A stretch of DNA of 64,000 bases from an uncultured SAR116 cluster alpha proteobacterium (GTDB lineage: Bacteria; Pseudomonadota; Alphaproteobacteria; Puniceispirillales; Marisalimonadaceae). Of this stretch, positions 1 to 10,622 are shown piece by piece. Location of the stretch: NCBI GenBank assembly GCA_902542765.1, contig CACBVW010000002.1, positions 31,001 through 95,000 of the forward strand. Direction: 5' to 3'. Positions within the stretch are counted from its first letter, which is position 1, and every line of letters begins with the position of its first letter. The position numbers were made by a program, and so were the translations under genes. The notes beneath the pieces were generated by a model, which worked only from the letters and a program-made list of their open reading frames with translations, was not told where the DNA came from and did not search any database.

Positions 1-550
1 AGAGGAACTTGAAAATTTATATAAAATTGAATTTAAAAATAACCATTTAACTGAGCATTTTCCTTCTTTTAGCATTATAATCAATGGGAAGATTGAAAAA
101 TTACTTGAGCAAAAACCTGCTGTAGAGGTTGAAGATTATGTTAAGTCAGAATTAAAAAAATCAAGATTTAATTATGAATTATCTGTTTCTGGACCTAATA
201 ATTCCATAATCGAAATTTTTAATAGAATCGATAATAAAAATCTAGATACTTCCTCAACCGGAGAACAAAAACTTATATTAATATCAATCATCTTGTCCCA
301 TGCAAGGTTGTTAAATAATAAATTTAATATGGCGCCAATACTGTTATTAGATGATATTATTGAGCATTTAGATAAGAAACACAAAACAGCGTTATTTTTA
401 GAGGTGTCGAGACATAATGCTCAATCATGGTTTACCAGCACTAGCAAGGATGCTTTTTCGGAATACCCAAGTTTTATTGACAAAATAAATCTTCAAAATA
501 TTAAGGAAAATTTCGACGGTGATTATCATTTTAGATATGGAGATATTTAA
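1..550 (+). CDS. recF: RecF, DNA repair ATPase (C-terminal part)
   Basis: This is the 3' end of recF; the reading frame is open from base 2 and its start lies outside the window. RecF is an SMC-like ATPase that loads RecA at single-strand gaps. The visible part has the ABC signature-like STGEQK and the Walker B-like ILLLDDIIEHLD. It then has a tail ending in the QSWFTST region that matches the family C-terminus. The stop at 548-550 directly abuts the gyrB ATG, so the two genes are transcribed together, the usual bacterial recF-gyrB order. Confidence 0.93.
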   Translation, partial: EELENLYKIEFKNNHLTEHFPSFSIIINGKIEKLLEQKPAVEVEDYVKSELKKSRFNYELSVSGPNNSIIEIFNRIDNKNLDTSSTGEQKLILISIILSHARLLNNKFNMAPILLLDDIIEHLDKKHKTALFLEVSRHNAQSWFTSTSKDAFSEYPSFIDKINLQNIKENFDGDYHFRYGDI

Positions 551-2986
<2,436 letters not shown>

Positions 2987-2988
2987 AA

Positions 2989-4221
2989 TTAATTTAAGAC
3001 GTTATCCTTTCTCATTATATGCTCTGAAATTTGTTGAGAAGTAAATGCACTAAGTGTCCATCCAAGGTGTCCGTGACCAGTGTTGTAAAATACACCTGGC
3101 AACTTTCCACCTCCAACTTTTGGCACCATACTTGGTGTCATAGGTCTTAAACCAGCCCATGGTATAGCGTGTTCGGTAGACACTTTAGGAAAAAGCTCGT
3201 TACACCATTTTATAAGAGGATTAATTCTATCAGCCCTTATATCTTTATTATAACCATTAAACTCAGCAGTACCAGCAACCCTAAATCTATTTTTTCCTAA
3301 TCTACTTGAAACAATTTTAGCTTTATCATCTAGTAAAGACACATAAGGAGCATTTTTTATGCTTTCTTTATCATCAAGCAAAATTGTAATCGAATACCCC
3401 TTTACAGGATATATATTGATTTTGTCACCCAAGTTATTTGCTATAAATTTACTGTTAACACCAGCACAAACTACAATTCCGTCATAATTTTGTTTTTGAA
3501 TTTCGTTTGATTGATTAAAGGTAATTATTGGTTGTTTCTTGTCATGATCAACTTTAACAATTTCTGTTTCGTAAAAGAATTTTACACCTTTTCTTTCACA
3601 AGCATCAGCAAGTAATTTTGTAAATTTATGAATGTCACCAGACATATCACTTTTTGTATAAAATCCACCAATAAAATTCTTAAGATTTAAAGTTGGTTCA
3701 ATAGATAACATTTCATCTATAGAAATCTCTTTTCTGTCTAATCCGGCCTCTAAAAGCCACTTATTAACCTCTCTACCATGTTCTAATGATTCATCACACT
3801 CACATAAATGCATGATACCTTTTTCTTCAAGATCTAGTTCTATATTTTCTTTGTTTAGAATCCTTTTGAACTCATCCCTACTATGGATAGCCATTTTAGC
3901 AGTTAAAATTGTATTTTTTTTGTGGTTTGGAATATTACTTATGAAATCCATTATCCAGCTAATTTTATGAAAGTTTAATTTTGGACTGAACAGCAATGGT
4001 GCGTCTTTTTTTAACATCCATTGAATACCTTTTCCTATAGTTGACCAACTATTCCATACTTCAGCATTGCAAGCTGATAATTGGCCGCCATTTGCGAAAC
4101 TTGTTTCCATAGCTGCATAACGATTTTTATCAAAAACAGATACAGTATACCCTCTTTCCAAAAGTTGGTAAGCAGTGGTTATTCCAGTTATACCTGCTCC
4201 TATGATTGCAATATTTTTCAT
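2989..4221 (-). CDS. DadA-family FAD-dependent amino-acid dehydrogenase
   Basis: This 410-residue flavoprotein belongs to the DAO/DadA family, which oxidatively deaminates D-amino acids or glycine and passes electrons to the respiratory chain. The Rossmann FAD motif GAGITG is at residues 8-13. The DadA-like block ETSFANGGQLSACNAE follows at about 40-55, and GHGHLGWTLSAF lies near the C-terminus. The ATG at 4221 is chosen over the upstream in-frame ATG at 4233, because GGAG sits six bases before it and overlaps that upstream codon. A tandem glycine riboswitch forms the leader, so glycine is a likely substrate or effector. That makes glycine oxidation an alternative to D-alanine oxidation. The exact substrate is inferred. 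Confidence 0.85.
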   Translation of the reverse strand: MKNIAIIGAGITGITTAYQLLERGYTVSVFDKNRYAAMETSFANGGQLSACNAEVWNSWSTIGKGIQWMLKKDAPLLFSPKLNFHKISWIMDFISNIPNHKKNTILTAKMAIHSRDEFKRILNKENIELDLEEKGIMHLCECDESLEHGREVNKWLLEAGLDRKEISIDEMLSIEPTLNLKNFIGGFYTKSDMSGDIHKFTKLLADACERKGVKFFYETEIVKVDHDKKQPIITFNQSNEIQKQNYDGIVVCAGVNSKFIANNLGDKINIYPVKGYSITILLDDKESIKNAPYVSLLDDKAKIVSSRLGKNRFRVAGTAEFNGYNKDIRADRINPLIKWCNELFPKVSTEHAIPWAGLRPMTPSMVPKVGGGKLPGVFYNTGHGHLGWTLSAFTSQQISEHIMRKDNVLN

Positions 4222-4261
4222 AATAAACTCCATGACACAGATATTGTAAATTAATTACTAC

Positions 4262-4427
4262 CCCATCTGTCACGGAACCTGAAAGATTGACCAAAACCGG
4301 CTTACCCCTTCGGTGGATGATAAAATCATCACTCTCCAGATTATCAACTTTTTGTGTTTCGGGTGCCTGAGAGTTTCCGGGGTGGTTGCTCCTTCGGCGG
4401 TTATAAATAACTCTCTCACACAAAAAG
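4262..4427 (-). promoter_or_regulatory. Tandem glycine riboswitch
   Basis: Two adjacent glycine aptamers are readable on the minus strand. Aptamer 1 (about 4350-4427) has GAGAG, the core GCCGAAGGAGCAACC and GGAAACTCTCAGGCAC. It is closed by a P1 stem of 4417-4426 with 4349-4358. Aptamer 2 (about 4262-4341) has GGAGAGTG, CACCGAAGGGGTAAGCC and CAATCTTTCAGG. Its P1 pairs ATCTG (4337-4341) with CAGAT (4265-4269). The same 3' P1 strand can pair with ATCTGT at 4237-4242, just before the ribosome binding site of the DadA-like gene. This suggests translational control, probably ON with glycine. Confidence 0.93.
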
Positions 4428-4489
4428 ACTATGATATCTGACATTAACAAGGTTTTAAAATAAAAACAATAGTGTAAAAAGTTTAATTT

Positions 4490-5341
4490 TTATTTTATTT
4501 TTGAAACCATAAATACCCCAATACAAGAAACAAACAAACCTAAAAAGTCAAAAGAAGTGAAGGTTTCTTCTAATATTAGAAAAGCTAATAAAGCAGAAAA
4601 AGGTGGTATTAAAAAAAATAAAGCAGATGTTTCATTCGCTTTGTTGTTATCTAGTAACCACATCAAAATTAAAAATGCACCTAGAGAAACAGCAAATATT
4701 TGCCATGACATAGCTAAAATAAAATCATTTGAGAAATTTACAAGAAATTCTTCAAAGCAAAGTGCTATTATAAGATGAAAAATTGCTGCGCTTAAAGCTT
4801 GTAAAAAATTATTTCCAGACAGAGATAAATCAGATCCTATTTTTTTCTGCCAAATAATACCAAGTGAAGAAGAGACTAGCCCCACTAGTCCAGCAAAAAA
4901 TGCAATTATAGTTAAACCATCAATTAGATTAGAAATTATTATTATTATTGCACCACTAAAGCCTAAGAGAATTCCTATCCACTGCAATTTATTTAAAGTT
5001 TCATTCAAAAAAACTTTTGCTAGAAAAGATGTAAGAATAGGTTGTAATGAGACAATCAATGCTATGAGGGTAGCTGATATACCTCTGGACAAAGCAAAAA
5101 AAACTCCTCCTAAATATATGCCATGAAATAAAAGCCCACTTATAGACGCATTTTTAATAGATTTGAAAGAAATATATTTGTGTTTTGAAAAAAAAATGAA
5201 AAAAAGGAAAAATAAGAATGCAACTATTCCAAATCTTATTGAAAGCGAAAAAAAAGGTGGAGCATTATCAACTATTATTTTACTAGTAATAAATGCTGAC
5301 GACCATAATATTACAAAAATTATTGGTATTATGTTATGAAT
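4490..5341 (-). CDS. EamA/DMT-family transporter, probable ATT start
   Basis: This is a drug/metabolite-transporter superfamily permease of the inner membrane with about ten hydrophobic segments in two EamA repeats. The substrate is unknown. A TTG at 5092 would give only 200 residues. However, the frame is open to a stop at 5372-5374, and the extra sequence encodes the typical EamA first helices, including the motif LWSSAF and a PPFFSLSIRF loop. No ATG, GTG or TTG exists in any frame between 5330 and 5380. The best start is ATT at 5341, eight bases after AAGAAAG, giving 283 residues, normal for the family. ATA at 5332 is an alternative. The gene follows the rhodanese gene closely. Confidence 0.8.
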   Translation of the reverse strand: MHNIIPIIFVILWSSAFITSKIIVDNAPPFFSLSIRFGIVAFLFFLFFIFFSKHKYISFKSIKNASISGLLFHGIYLGGVFFALSRGISATLIALIVSLQPILTSFLAKVFLNETLNKLQWIGILLGFSGAIIIIISNLIDGLTIIAFFAGLVGLVSSSLGIIWQKKIGSDLSLSGNNFLQALSAAIFHLIIALCFEEFLVNFSNDFILAMSWQIFAVSLGAFLILMWLLDNNKANETSALFFLIPPFSALLAFLILEETFTSFDFLGLFVSCIGVFMVSKIK

Positions 5342-5379
5342 ATTAACGACTTTCTTAATATGGAAATTAGCTTAATAAA

Positions 5380-5775
5380 TTATCTTGGTTTTTCAATCGG
5401 TCCTTTTTCTTCTATCCACTTATTAAAGCCTCCAACTAGATGAGAAGTGTTTAAAAGTCCAATTTCATTTGCCGAATGTGTTGCAAGTGCCGAACGCCAG
5501 TCAGATGCACAATAAAAAATGAAATTGTAATTATCATTAAAAAATTTTTTATGATATGGACTTTTAGGATCTATCCAAAACTCTAACATACATCTTGGTA
5601 CATGTTTTGCTCCTAAAATGCGTCCAGATTTTTGGATTTCTCTTATATCCCTAACATCAACAAATAAATTCGTTTTGTTGGAGTGCATTCTAATAGCATC
5701 TCTCACTTCTAAATTATTAATTTGTTTCTTGGCACTTTCTACAAGTTTCATAACTGAGGTTTTCATTTGAATCAT
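5380..5775 (-). CDS. Rhodanese-like domain protein
   Basis: This 131-residue single-domain rhodanese (sulfurtransferase fold) is cytoplasmic. The CH2A-like region DVRDIREIQKSGRI and the active-site loop with Cys in FYCASDWRSA are visible, so sulfur transfer is plausible. The physiological sulfur acceptor is unknown. An A- and G-rich stretch (AAAGAAAG) precedes the ATG at 5775; an internal ATG at 5766 is also possible. It lies between a renalase-like flavoprotein and an EamA transporter on the same strand, with short spacers, and is probably cotranscribed with both. Confidence 0.85.
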   Translation of the reverse strand: MIQMKTSVMKLVESAKKQINNLEVRDAIRMHSNKTNLFVDVRDIREIQKSGRILGAKHVPRCMLEFWIDPKSPYHKKFFNDNYNFIFYCASDWRSALATHSANEIGLLNTSHLVGGFNKWIEEKGPIEKPR

Positions 5776-5808
5776 ATTTTTTCTTTCTTTTTAGATAAAA
5801 TAATTAAT

Positions 5809-6741
5809 TTACTTTAGTCTATTAAAAATTAAATTAGCTGCTTTGTTCCCAGAAATAAATGCAGACTCAACATCTGGACCCTCCATAAAATCTCCTGCAA
5901 TTGCAACTGAGTATTTAGGATCAATCTGAGGCCCTATGCACTTTTTTGCAACCTTAGCATATTTCCAAACATGTAAACTATGAAACTTTATCTTTGATCT
6001 AAAAAAAAACTGTTTTATTGAAGACATTATTTTTCCTTTTAGGAAATTTTTATTTTTATGATAATTTGAATCTGAAAATTCTTCATTAGTAAGAGCAGTC
6101 CAAACATTTATGTTGCTACCAGAAGCCATCCAACTCAATATTCCTGGTTTTTTATAAAAATCATAATAAGTATTTAGACCTAAGGGAATTTCATCAAAAG
6201 TGAACATTACAGCTATACATGCATGATATGATCCTGTTTTGAGAGTTTTTTGTAACGAAGGAAATTGATTTAGTAATTCATGGTTTTGTGGTGCTGGAAG
6301 TGTTGATATTAAACCATCGTAACTTACCCACTTTTTTATTTTATTATCAAGAATCTTAATTTTATCATTATCTGGTTTAATCCCGATAATTTTAACTTTT
6401 TGTTTAATATGTAATTCATTTGAAAGGTTCAGCAAAAAATCCCTCATTGTTTTGTGACCTCTATATCTTTTAGTATCAAAATCTCCAAATTCTTTTAAAT
6501 ATTTTCCTTCAACTCCATTACTAATAATTTTTTTAAATTCATGTGTTTTGGCAGTAAAAAATTGAGCACCATGAAAAAAAAAACTTGAACTAGAATCGTT
6601 TTTTATTCCTCTAGTGCTTACTCTTCCACCTATAAAATTACCTTTGTCTACAATAATTGAATTTATACCATAAGATTTTAGCTTTAATGATGACGAAATT
6701 CCTGCTATGCCTGAACCAACTATTATTACTTTTTTTGACAT
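5809..6741 (-). CDS. Renalase-like FAD/NAD(P)-binding oxidoreductase
   Basis: This 310-residue flavoprotein has an N-terminal dinucleotide-binding motif, VGSGIAGISSSLKL, at about residues 8-21. It also has the GG(R)VSTRG motif typical of amine-oxidase/renalase-like proteins (COG3380). The FFHGAQFFTAK segment and the C-terminal AGDFMEGPDVESAF FAD-binding region also fit that group. The reaction in bacteria is uncertain; some members oxidise aberrant NAD(P)H isomers. The gene is divergent from the HAD phosphatase gene with a 47-base gap, and it heads the rhodanese-EamA run. Confidence 0.8.
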   Translation of the reverse strand: MSKKVIIVGSGIAGISSSLKLKSYGINSIIVDKGNFIGGRVSTRGIKNDSSSSFFFHGAQFFTAKTHEFKKIISNGVEGKYLKEFGDFDTKRYRGHKTMRDFLLNLSNELHIKQKVKIIGIKPDNDKIKILDNKIKKWVSYDGLISTLPAPQNHELLNQFPSLQKTLKTGSYHACIAVMFTFDEIPLGLNTYYDFYKKPGILSWMASGSNINVWTALTNEEFSDSNYHKNKNFLKGKIMSSIKQFFFRSKIKFHSLHVWKYAKVAKKCIGPQIDPKYSVAIAGDFMEGPDVESAFISGNKAANLIFNRLK

Positions 6742-6788
6742 TTTTATCCTTTCAAAATTAGTTATAATTTAGAGGATTTAAAATAAAA

Positions 6789-7784
6789 ATGGAAAATTTT
6801 AGTATAAAATCTGAATTTATATTAGAAAAATTTCAATTTAATCAAAAATTTATAATTCCACCAGTCAAAGATATGAATGCATACTCTGTCGTAAATATTT
6901 ATGAAAATATGCGAGATTTTTTTCCAAAATATCAATTAAATGATCAAGACATAATTTTAGCTCCTAGATTAGAGAATATTTTAGATAATTTTGAAGCATT
7001 ATTATTGGATGCATTTGGCGTGTTAAATGTTGGTTCTTCTCTAATTCCTGGAATCACTAAAACATTAGAAAAAGCAAGACAAAAAAACATTACTCTCCTA
7101 GTTGTAACAAATGGTGCAAGTAACGATACATTTAAAAAAAGAGACCAACTTGCTTCATTAGGATTAGAATTTTCGAATGATGAGATAATCTCAAGCAGAG
7201 AAACAGCTGAATTATTTTTGTCATTTAACCAACCTGAAAGTCCTTTAGGTGTTTTGGGTAATGTTGGTAATAATTTTAACATACCCAACCTTAGTAGTTT
7301 TGAACTTGAAAAAGACCTTGATATGTTTGATGGTATGAATTCATTTTTATTACTAGGAACACTCCAATGGGACACTGTATGGCAAGAAATTTTGTTTAAT
7401 TCTCTAAAAGCTAACCCAAGACCTTTATTTGTAGCTAATCCGGATTTAGTTGCTCCACAAGAAAAAAAATTTAGTATGGAGCCTGCATATTATGTATCAC
7501 ATCTAATAAAAAACGGCATTCATCTCCCTTTTTGGTTAGGAAAACCTTTTCCAGCAATTTTTGAACTGGCTATAAATAGACTAAATGAGCTATCAGGAAG
7601 ACACATTCCATTATCTAGAATAGGTATGGTTGGAGACACCCTACATACGGATATTTTAGGTGCCAATAGTTATGGATTGAAATCTATTTTAATGACAAAA
7701 TATGGTTTATTAAAAAACACAAACGTAGGTAGTATAATTAAAAAAACAAAAATTTCCCCAGATTACATTGTCGAGGCTCCATAA
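6789..7784 (+). CDS. HAD-superfamily class IIA hydrolase
   Basis: This 331-residue protein resembles NagD-like HAD-IIA phosphatases. The nucleophile motif is LLDAFGVLN near residue 73. The lysine motif lies in FWLGKPFPAIFE, and the acidic motif IV is MVGDTLHTDILGAN near the C-terminus. The second Asp of the usual DxD is Phe. Several alphaproteobacterial HAD-IIA members carry an aromatic residue there (DxW), so this is probably a subfamily trait rather than damage. About 70 residues precede the domain, which is long for the family. A TATAAT lies at 6763-6768 and AGAGGA about ten bases before the start. Substrate unknown. Confidence 0.8.
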   Translation: MENFSIKSEFILEKFQFNQKFIIPPVKDMNAYSVVNIYENMRDFFPKYQLNDQDIILAPRLENILDNFEALLLDAFGVLNVGSSLIPGITKTLEKARQKNITLLVVTNGASNDTFKKRDQLASLGLEFSNDEIISSRETAELFLSFNQPESPLGVLGNVGNNFNIPNLSSFELEKDLDMFDGMNSFLLLGTLQWDTVWQEILFNSLKANPRPLFVANPDLVAPQEKKFSMEPAYYVSHLIKNGIHLPFWLGKPFPAIFELAINRLNELSGRHIPLSRIGMVGDTLHTDILGANSYGLKSILMTKYGLLKNTNVGSIIKKTKISPDYIVEAP

Positions 7785-7787
7785 GAT

Positions 7788-8585
7788 ATGAATAAATATC
7801 AAATAAATGATTTAATTTTAAAAAACATATCTTTTTCATATTATGAAAAAAATAATAAAAAAATTATTTTGGATAATTTTAATTGCAAATTTAAAAAAGG
7901 TAAATTTACAAGTATTATTGGCCCTTCAGGCACAGGAAAATCAAGCTTGTTAAAGTTAATAGCTGGGTTGATTGAACCTGAAAAAGGAGAAATAAAGTTT
8001 GAAAATCAGACTTTGATTAGAGTAATTAACCAAATAACTTTAATTCAACAAAATCCTTCATTAATGCCCTGGTTAAGTGTTTATGATAATATTATATTAG
8101 CAAATTCTAATAATAAAAAAACAAACTATAAAAATATAGATAAACTCATAGAAAATATTGGGTTAGGTGAGTTTTCTTCATACTTTCCTCATAAATTATC
8201 AGGAGGTTTATTACAAAGAGTTGCAATTGCGAGGGCATTGCTTTTTTGTCCAAGTTTATTATTGTTAGATGAACCATTTGCGGCGCTAGATAACTTGAGT
8301 AGAGAGGTTATTTCAACTGAACTTGTTTCAATAATAAAAAATAAGTCCCTTACTGTATTAATGGTCACACATTCTATAGAAGAAGCAGCTTTATTAAGTG
8401 ATGAAGTTTTGGTAACAGGAATGGCGCCACTAAGAGTGATAAATAAATTTAATCCTCCTAAAAGTTTTAATAACCAGTCTTGGCAAAATTTAGGCCTCAG
8501 AAAATCATTGCAAGATAAATCTTTTAATAGCTATTTAAAATTAATTAGAGATACTTCATATTCTGTTCTTCAAAAGGTAAAATAA
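7788..8585 (+). CDS. ABC transporter ATP-binding protein (no adjacent permease)
   Basis: This is a 265-residue ABC ATPase. It has Walker A GPSGTGKSS (about residue 45), Q-loop LIQQNPSLMPW, signature LSGGLLQRVAIARAL, Walker B LLLLDEPFAALD and the H-loop VTHSIEEAALLSD. The PWLSVYDNI segment after the Q-loop is typical of the nitrate/taurine/pyrimidine (SsuB/TauB) importer group. No permease or binding protein flanks it. The only permease in the window without an ATPase is the YnjC-like one at 23151-24836, so a functional pairing is possible but unproven. It follows the HAD gene by three bases and precedes the SDR gene by two. Confidence 0.88.
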   Translation: MNKYQINDLILKNISFSYYEKNNKKIILDNFNCKFKKGKFTSIIGPSGTGKSSLLKLIAGLIEPEKGEIKFENQTLIRVINQITLIQQNPSLMPWLSVYDNIILANSNNKKTNYKNIDKLIENIGLGEFSSYFPHKLSGGLLQRVAIARALLFCPSLLLLDEPFAALDNLSREVISTELVSIIKNKSLTVLMVTHSIEEAALLSDEVLVTGMAPLRVINKFNPPKSFNNQSWQNLGLRKSLQDKSFNSYLKLIRDTSYSVLQKVK

Positions 8586-8587
8586 GT

Positions 8588-9361
8588 TTGGAAATTAAAA
8601 ATAAAACAATACTCGTTACAGCTTCAGCAAAAAGATTAGGAAAATTCATAGCTATTGATTTAACAAAGAAGGGCTGGAAAATAGCTATTCATTATAACAA
8701 ATCTAAAACATCGGCTGAAGAAACAGCAGATTATTTATTCAAAATTGGTGGAAATGTAAGCACACATCAAGCTGATTTAACTTGTATCTCAGATATTGAA
8801 AGATTAGTTAAAGAAATTGAAGCACAAGATTCAAAATGGGTTGGATTAATTAATAATGCGGGTTATTTTAATTATGATAATGGAAATAGTTTTAGAGTGG
8901 AAGAGCTTGATCGTCACATGTCAGTAAACTTTATTGCTCCTACGCTTTTAACTAAAGCATTAGCTAAATACACCATGAAAATGAAAAAACAGAAAAATAG
9001 TTCTCAAGGCTTTGTAATAAATATTCTCGATGCAAAAATTTTTGGATTGAATCCAGATTACTATACTTACACATTATCAAAACAAGCAATGTATGGTCTT
9101 ACAAAAATGTCAGCACTTACTTATGCCTCTTTTTTAAGAGTGAATGGTATAGCACCTGGTATAACTTTGTTAGCGCCAGGACAAGATCAAAAAGCTTTTG
9201 AAAAATCTCATAAAAAAAACTTGTTGAAGTCATCCTCTACAGTTGAAGAAATTTTAAATGCAATTCAACTCATTATAAATACTAAATCTATGACTGGCCA
9301 TGTAATGGTTCTTGATGGCGGCGCGCATCTTGCTCCTCCACGAAGAGACGTTGGATTATAA
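8588..9361 (+). CDS. SDR oxidoreductase, candidate pteridine reductase
   Basis: This 257-residue short-chain dehydrogenase/reductase has an N-terminal NADP-binding segment, TASAKRLGKFIA, in which the Arg after the glycine-loop position favours NADPH. It also has NNAGYF at about 95 and the YTLSK catalytic YxxxK at about 160. The start is TTG at 8588, with AAGG eleven bases upstream. The next gene is folB, and PTR1/FolM-type pteridine reductases look like this. A role in reducing dihydrofolate or dihydromonapterin is therefore a reasonable inference. A fatty-acid or sugar SDR cannot be excluded. Confidence 0.8.
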   Translation: MEIKNKTILVTASAKRLGKFIAIDLTKKGWKIAIHYNKSKTSAEETADYLFKIGGNVSTHQADLTCISDIERLVKEIEAQDSKWVGLINNAGYFNYDNGNSFRVEELDRHMSVNFIAPTLLTKALAKYTMKMKKQKNSSQGFVINILDAKIFGLNPDYYTYTLSKQAMYGLTKMSALTYASFLRVNGIAPGITLLAPGQDQKAFEKSHKKNLLKSSSTVEEILNAIQLIINTKSMTGHVMVLDGGAHLAPPRRDVGL

Positions 9362-9371
9362 TAAGAATATT

Positions 9372-9731
9372 ATGATGAAGGTAAGAAATAGAAAAATACT
9401 TATAAATAACTTGATTATACAAGCATCAGTAGGTGTTTATGAACACGAAAAAAAAAATAAACAAAAATTAATAGTAAATGTAGAATTACTACTTTCAAAT
9501 GATTCTGAACCAAAAGAGGATAACCTAGAATCAACACAAGATTATAGTCAATTTAGAAAATGTCTGATTGACATTATTCAAAGTCAACATTTCCAGTTAC
9601 TAGAAGTGCTTGTAGAAAAAATACATTCAACTTTGATGGTAAATAGTTATGTTATTGGTGCAAAAGTAAACATCTCTAAACCAAATATTTTTAATGATTG
9701 TGAAGTTGCTTACGAGTTATCAAATATTTAA
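9372..9731 (+). CDS. folB: Dihydroneopterin aldolase
   Basis: This 119-residue protein matches FolB, which converts 7,8-dihydroneopterin to 6-hydroxymethyl-dihydropterin in folate synthesis. The family block ASVGVYEHEKKNKQKL near residues 17-32 corresponds to the GVYDWEQ region. The FQLLEVLVEKI segment holds the conserved Glu, and a VNISKPN stretch follows. The start is one of two tandem ATGs (9372 or 9375) just after the SDR stop; the frame is open further upstream but only inside the SDR gene. Its last four bases overlap the end of the convergent gloB. Confidence 0.87.
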   Translation: MMKVRNRKILINNLIIQASVGVYEHEKKNKQKLIVNVELLLSNDSEPKEDNLESTQDYSQFRKCLIDIIQSQHFQLLEVLVEKIHSTLMVNSYVIGAKVNISKPNIFNDCEVAYELSNI

Positions 9732-10492
9732 AAACTATCCTTTTTAAGCCTAATTTCTTCAAAAGATTCAGAGCCATTATGAGTATCTAAACCAATTGAT
9801 TTTATAAAATTATCATCGTCTGCTCTTAAAAATGGGTTAATTTTTTTCTCTACACCCAAATTAAATGGAACAGTTGGTAATCCTTTTTCTCTTTTATTTT
9901 TAATTTCTAAGCTAATTTTATTTAATAAAGTATTGTTAGTATCAATATAATTAGCAAATTTCATATTAGATAAAGTATATTCGTGACCACAATATATAGA
10001 TGTATCATCTGGCAAAGATTTAAGTTTCTTCAAACTTGACCACATTTGATCCATAGTACCTTCAAAAACTCGACCACAACCTAAATAAAATAGAGTATCT
10101 CCTGAAAATAAACATTTCTCCTCAGGCATATAAAAACATACATGACCTAATGTATGACCTGGTGTATGAAATACTTTTGTAGATATACCTGTAATATTGA
10201 TAGTTTCATTATCTGAAACAAGAATGTCAATATTTGAAATACGGCCATTTTCATAAGAAGGAGCAATTAACTTTGATTTATAAATATCTAAAAGTTCTGT
10301 ATTACCTCCAACATGATCATGATGATGGTGAGTATTAATAACCTCATCTAAATGCCATTTCTTATTATTTAAAAAATTTATTACTGGTTTCGCTTCTCCT
10401 GGATCTATTACGCTTGTTTTATTTTTATTTTCATTTCGTAATAAATAAATATAATTATCTGATAAAGCGTTAATAATGAAGATTTCTAGCAT
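9728..10492 (-). CDS. gloB: Hydroxyacylglutathione hydrolase (glyoxalase II)
   Basis: This 254-residue metallo-beta-lactamase-fold hydrolase releases lactate and glutathione from S-lactoylglutathione, the second step of methylglyoxal detoxification. The binuclear metal motif THHHHDHVGG is near residue 54. Further ligands lie in FHTPGHTLGHVCFY, FSGDTLFYLGCGR and YCGHEYTLSN. The C-terminal HAGH_C-like tail, with DDNFIKSIG, fits GloB rather than a generic MBL protein. Length is normal. It converges on folB with a four-base overlap and is divergent from the chorismate mutase gene. Confidence 0.92.
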   Translation of the reverse strand: MLEIFIINALSDNYIYLLRNENKNKTSVIDPGEAKPVINFLNNKKWHLDEVINTHHHHDHVGGNTELLDIYKSKLIAPSYENGRISNIDILVSDNETINITGISTKVFHTPGHTLGHVCFYMPEEKCLFSGDTLFYLGCGRVFEGTMDQMWSSLKKLKSLPDDTSIYCGHEYTLSNMKFANYIDTNNTLLNKISLEIKNKREKGLPTVPFNLGVEKKINPFLRADDDNFIKSIGLDTHNGSESFEEIRLKKDSF

Positions 10493-10622
10493 TTGAGTCC
10501 TTTGAAAATTGAAAAATTATTAAATGACTAATTATAATTACCGTATTATAAAAATTAATTTAATCAAAAAGTTTATTTTATTTTATTAAAGTATATATAT
10601 GTACTTAAAGAAAAGGCGAAAT

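Noticed and set aside
4130..4450. 106-codon minus-strand open frame upstream of the DadA-like gene
   Set aside because: It reads through the tandem glycine riboswitch and the start of the DadA-like gene in another frame; the bases are explained by the aptamers.
9312..9371. Upstream extension of folB overlapping the SDR gene
   Set aside because: The added residues do not resemble FolB and lie in the SDR coding sequence; the tandem ATGs at 9372/9375 give the family length.
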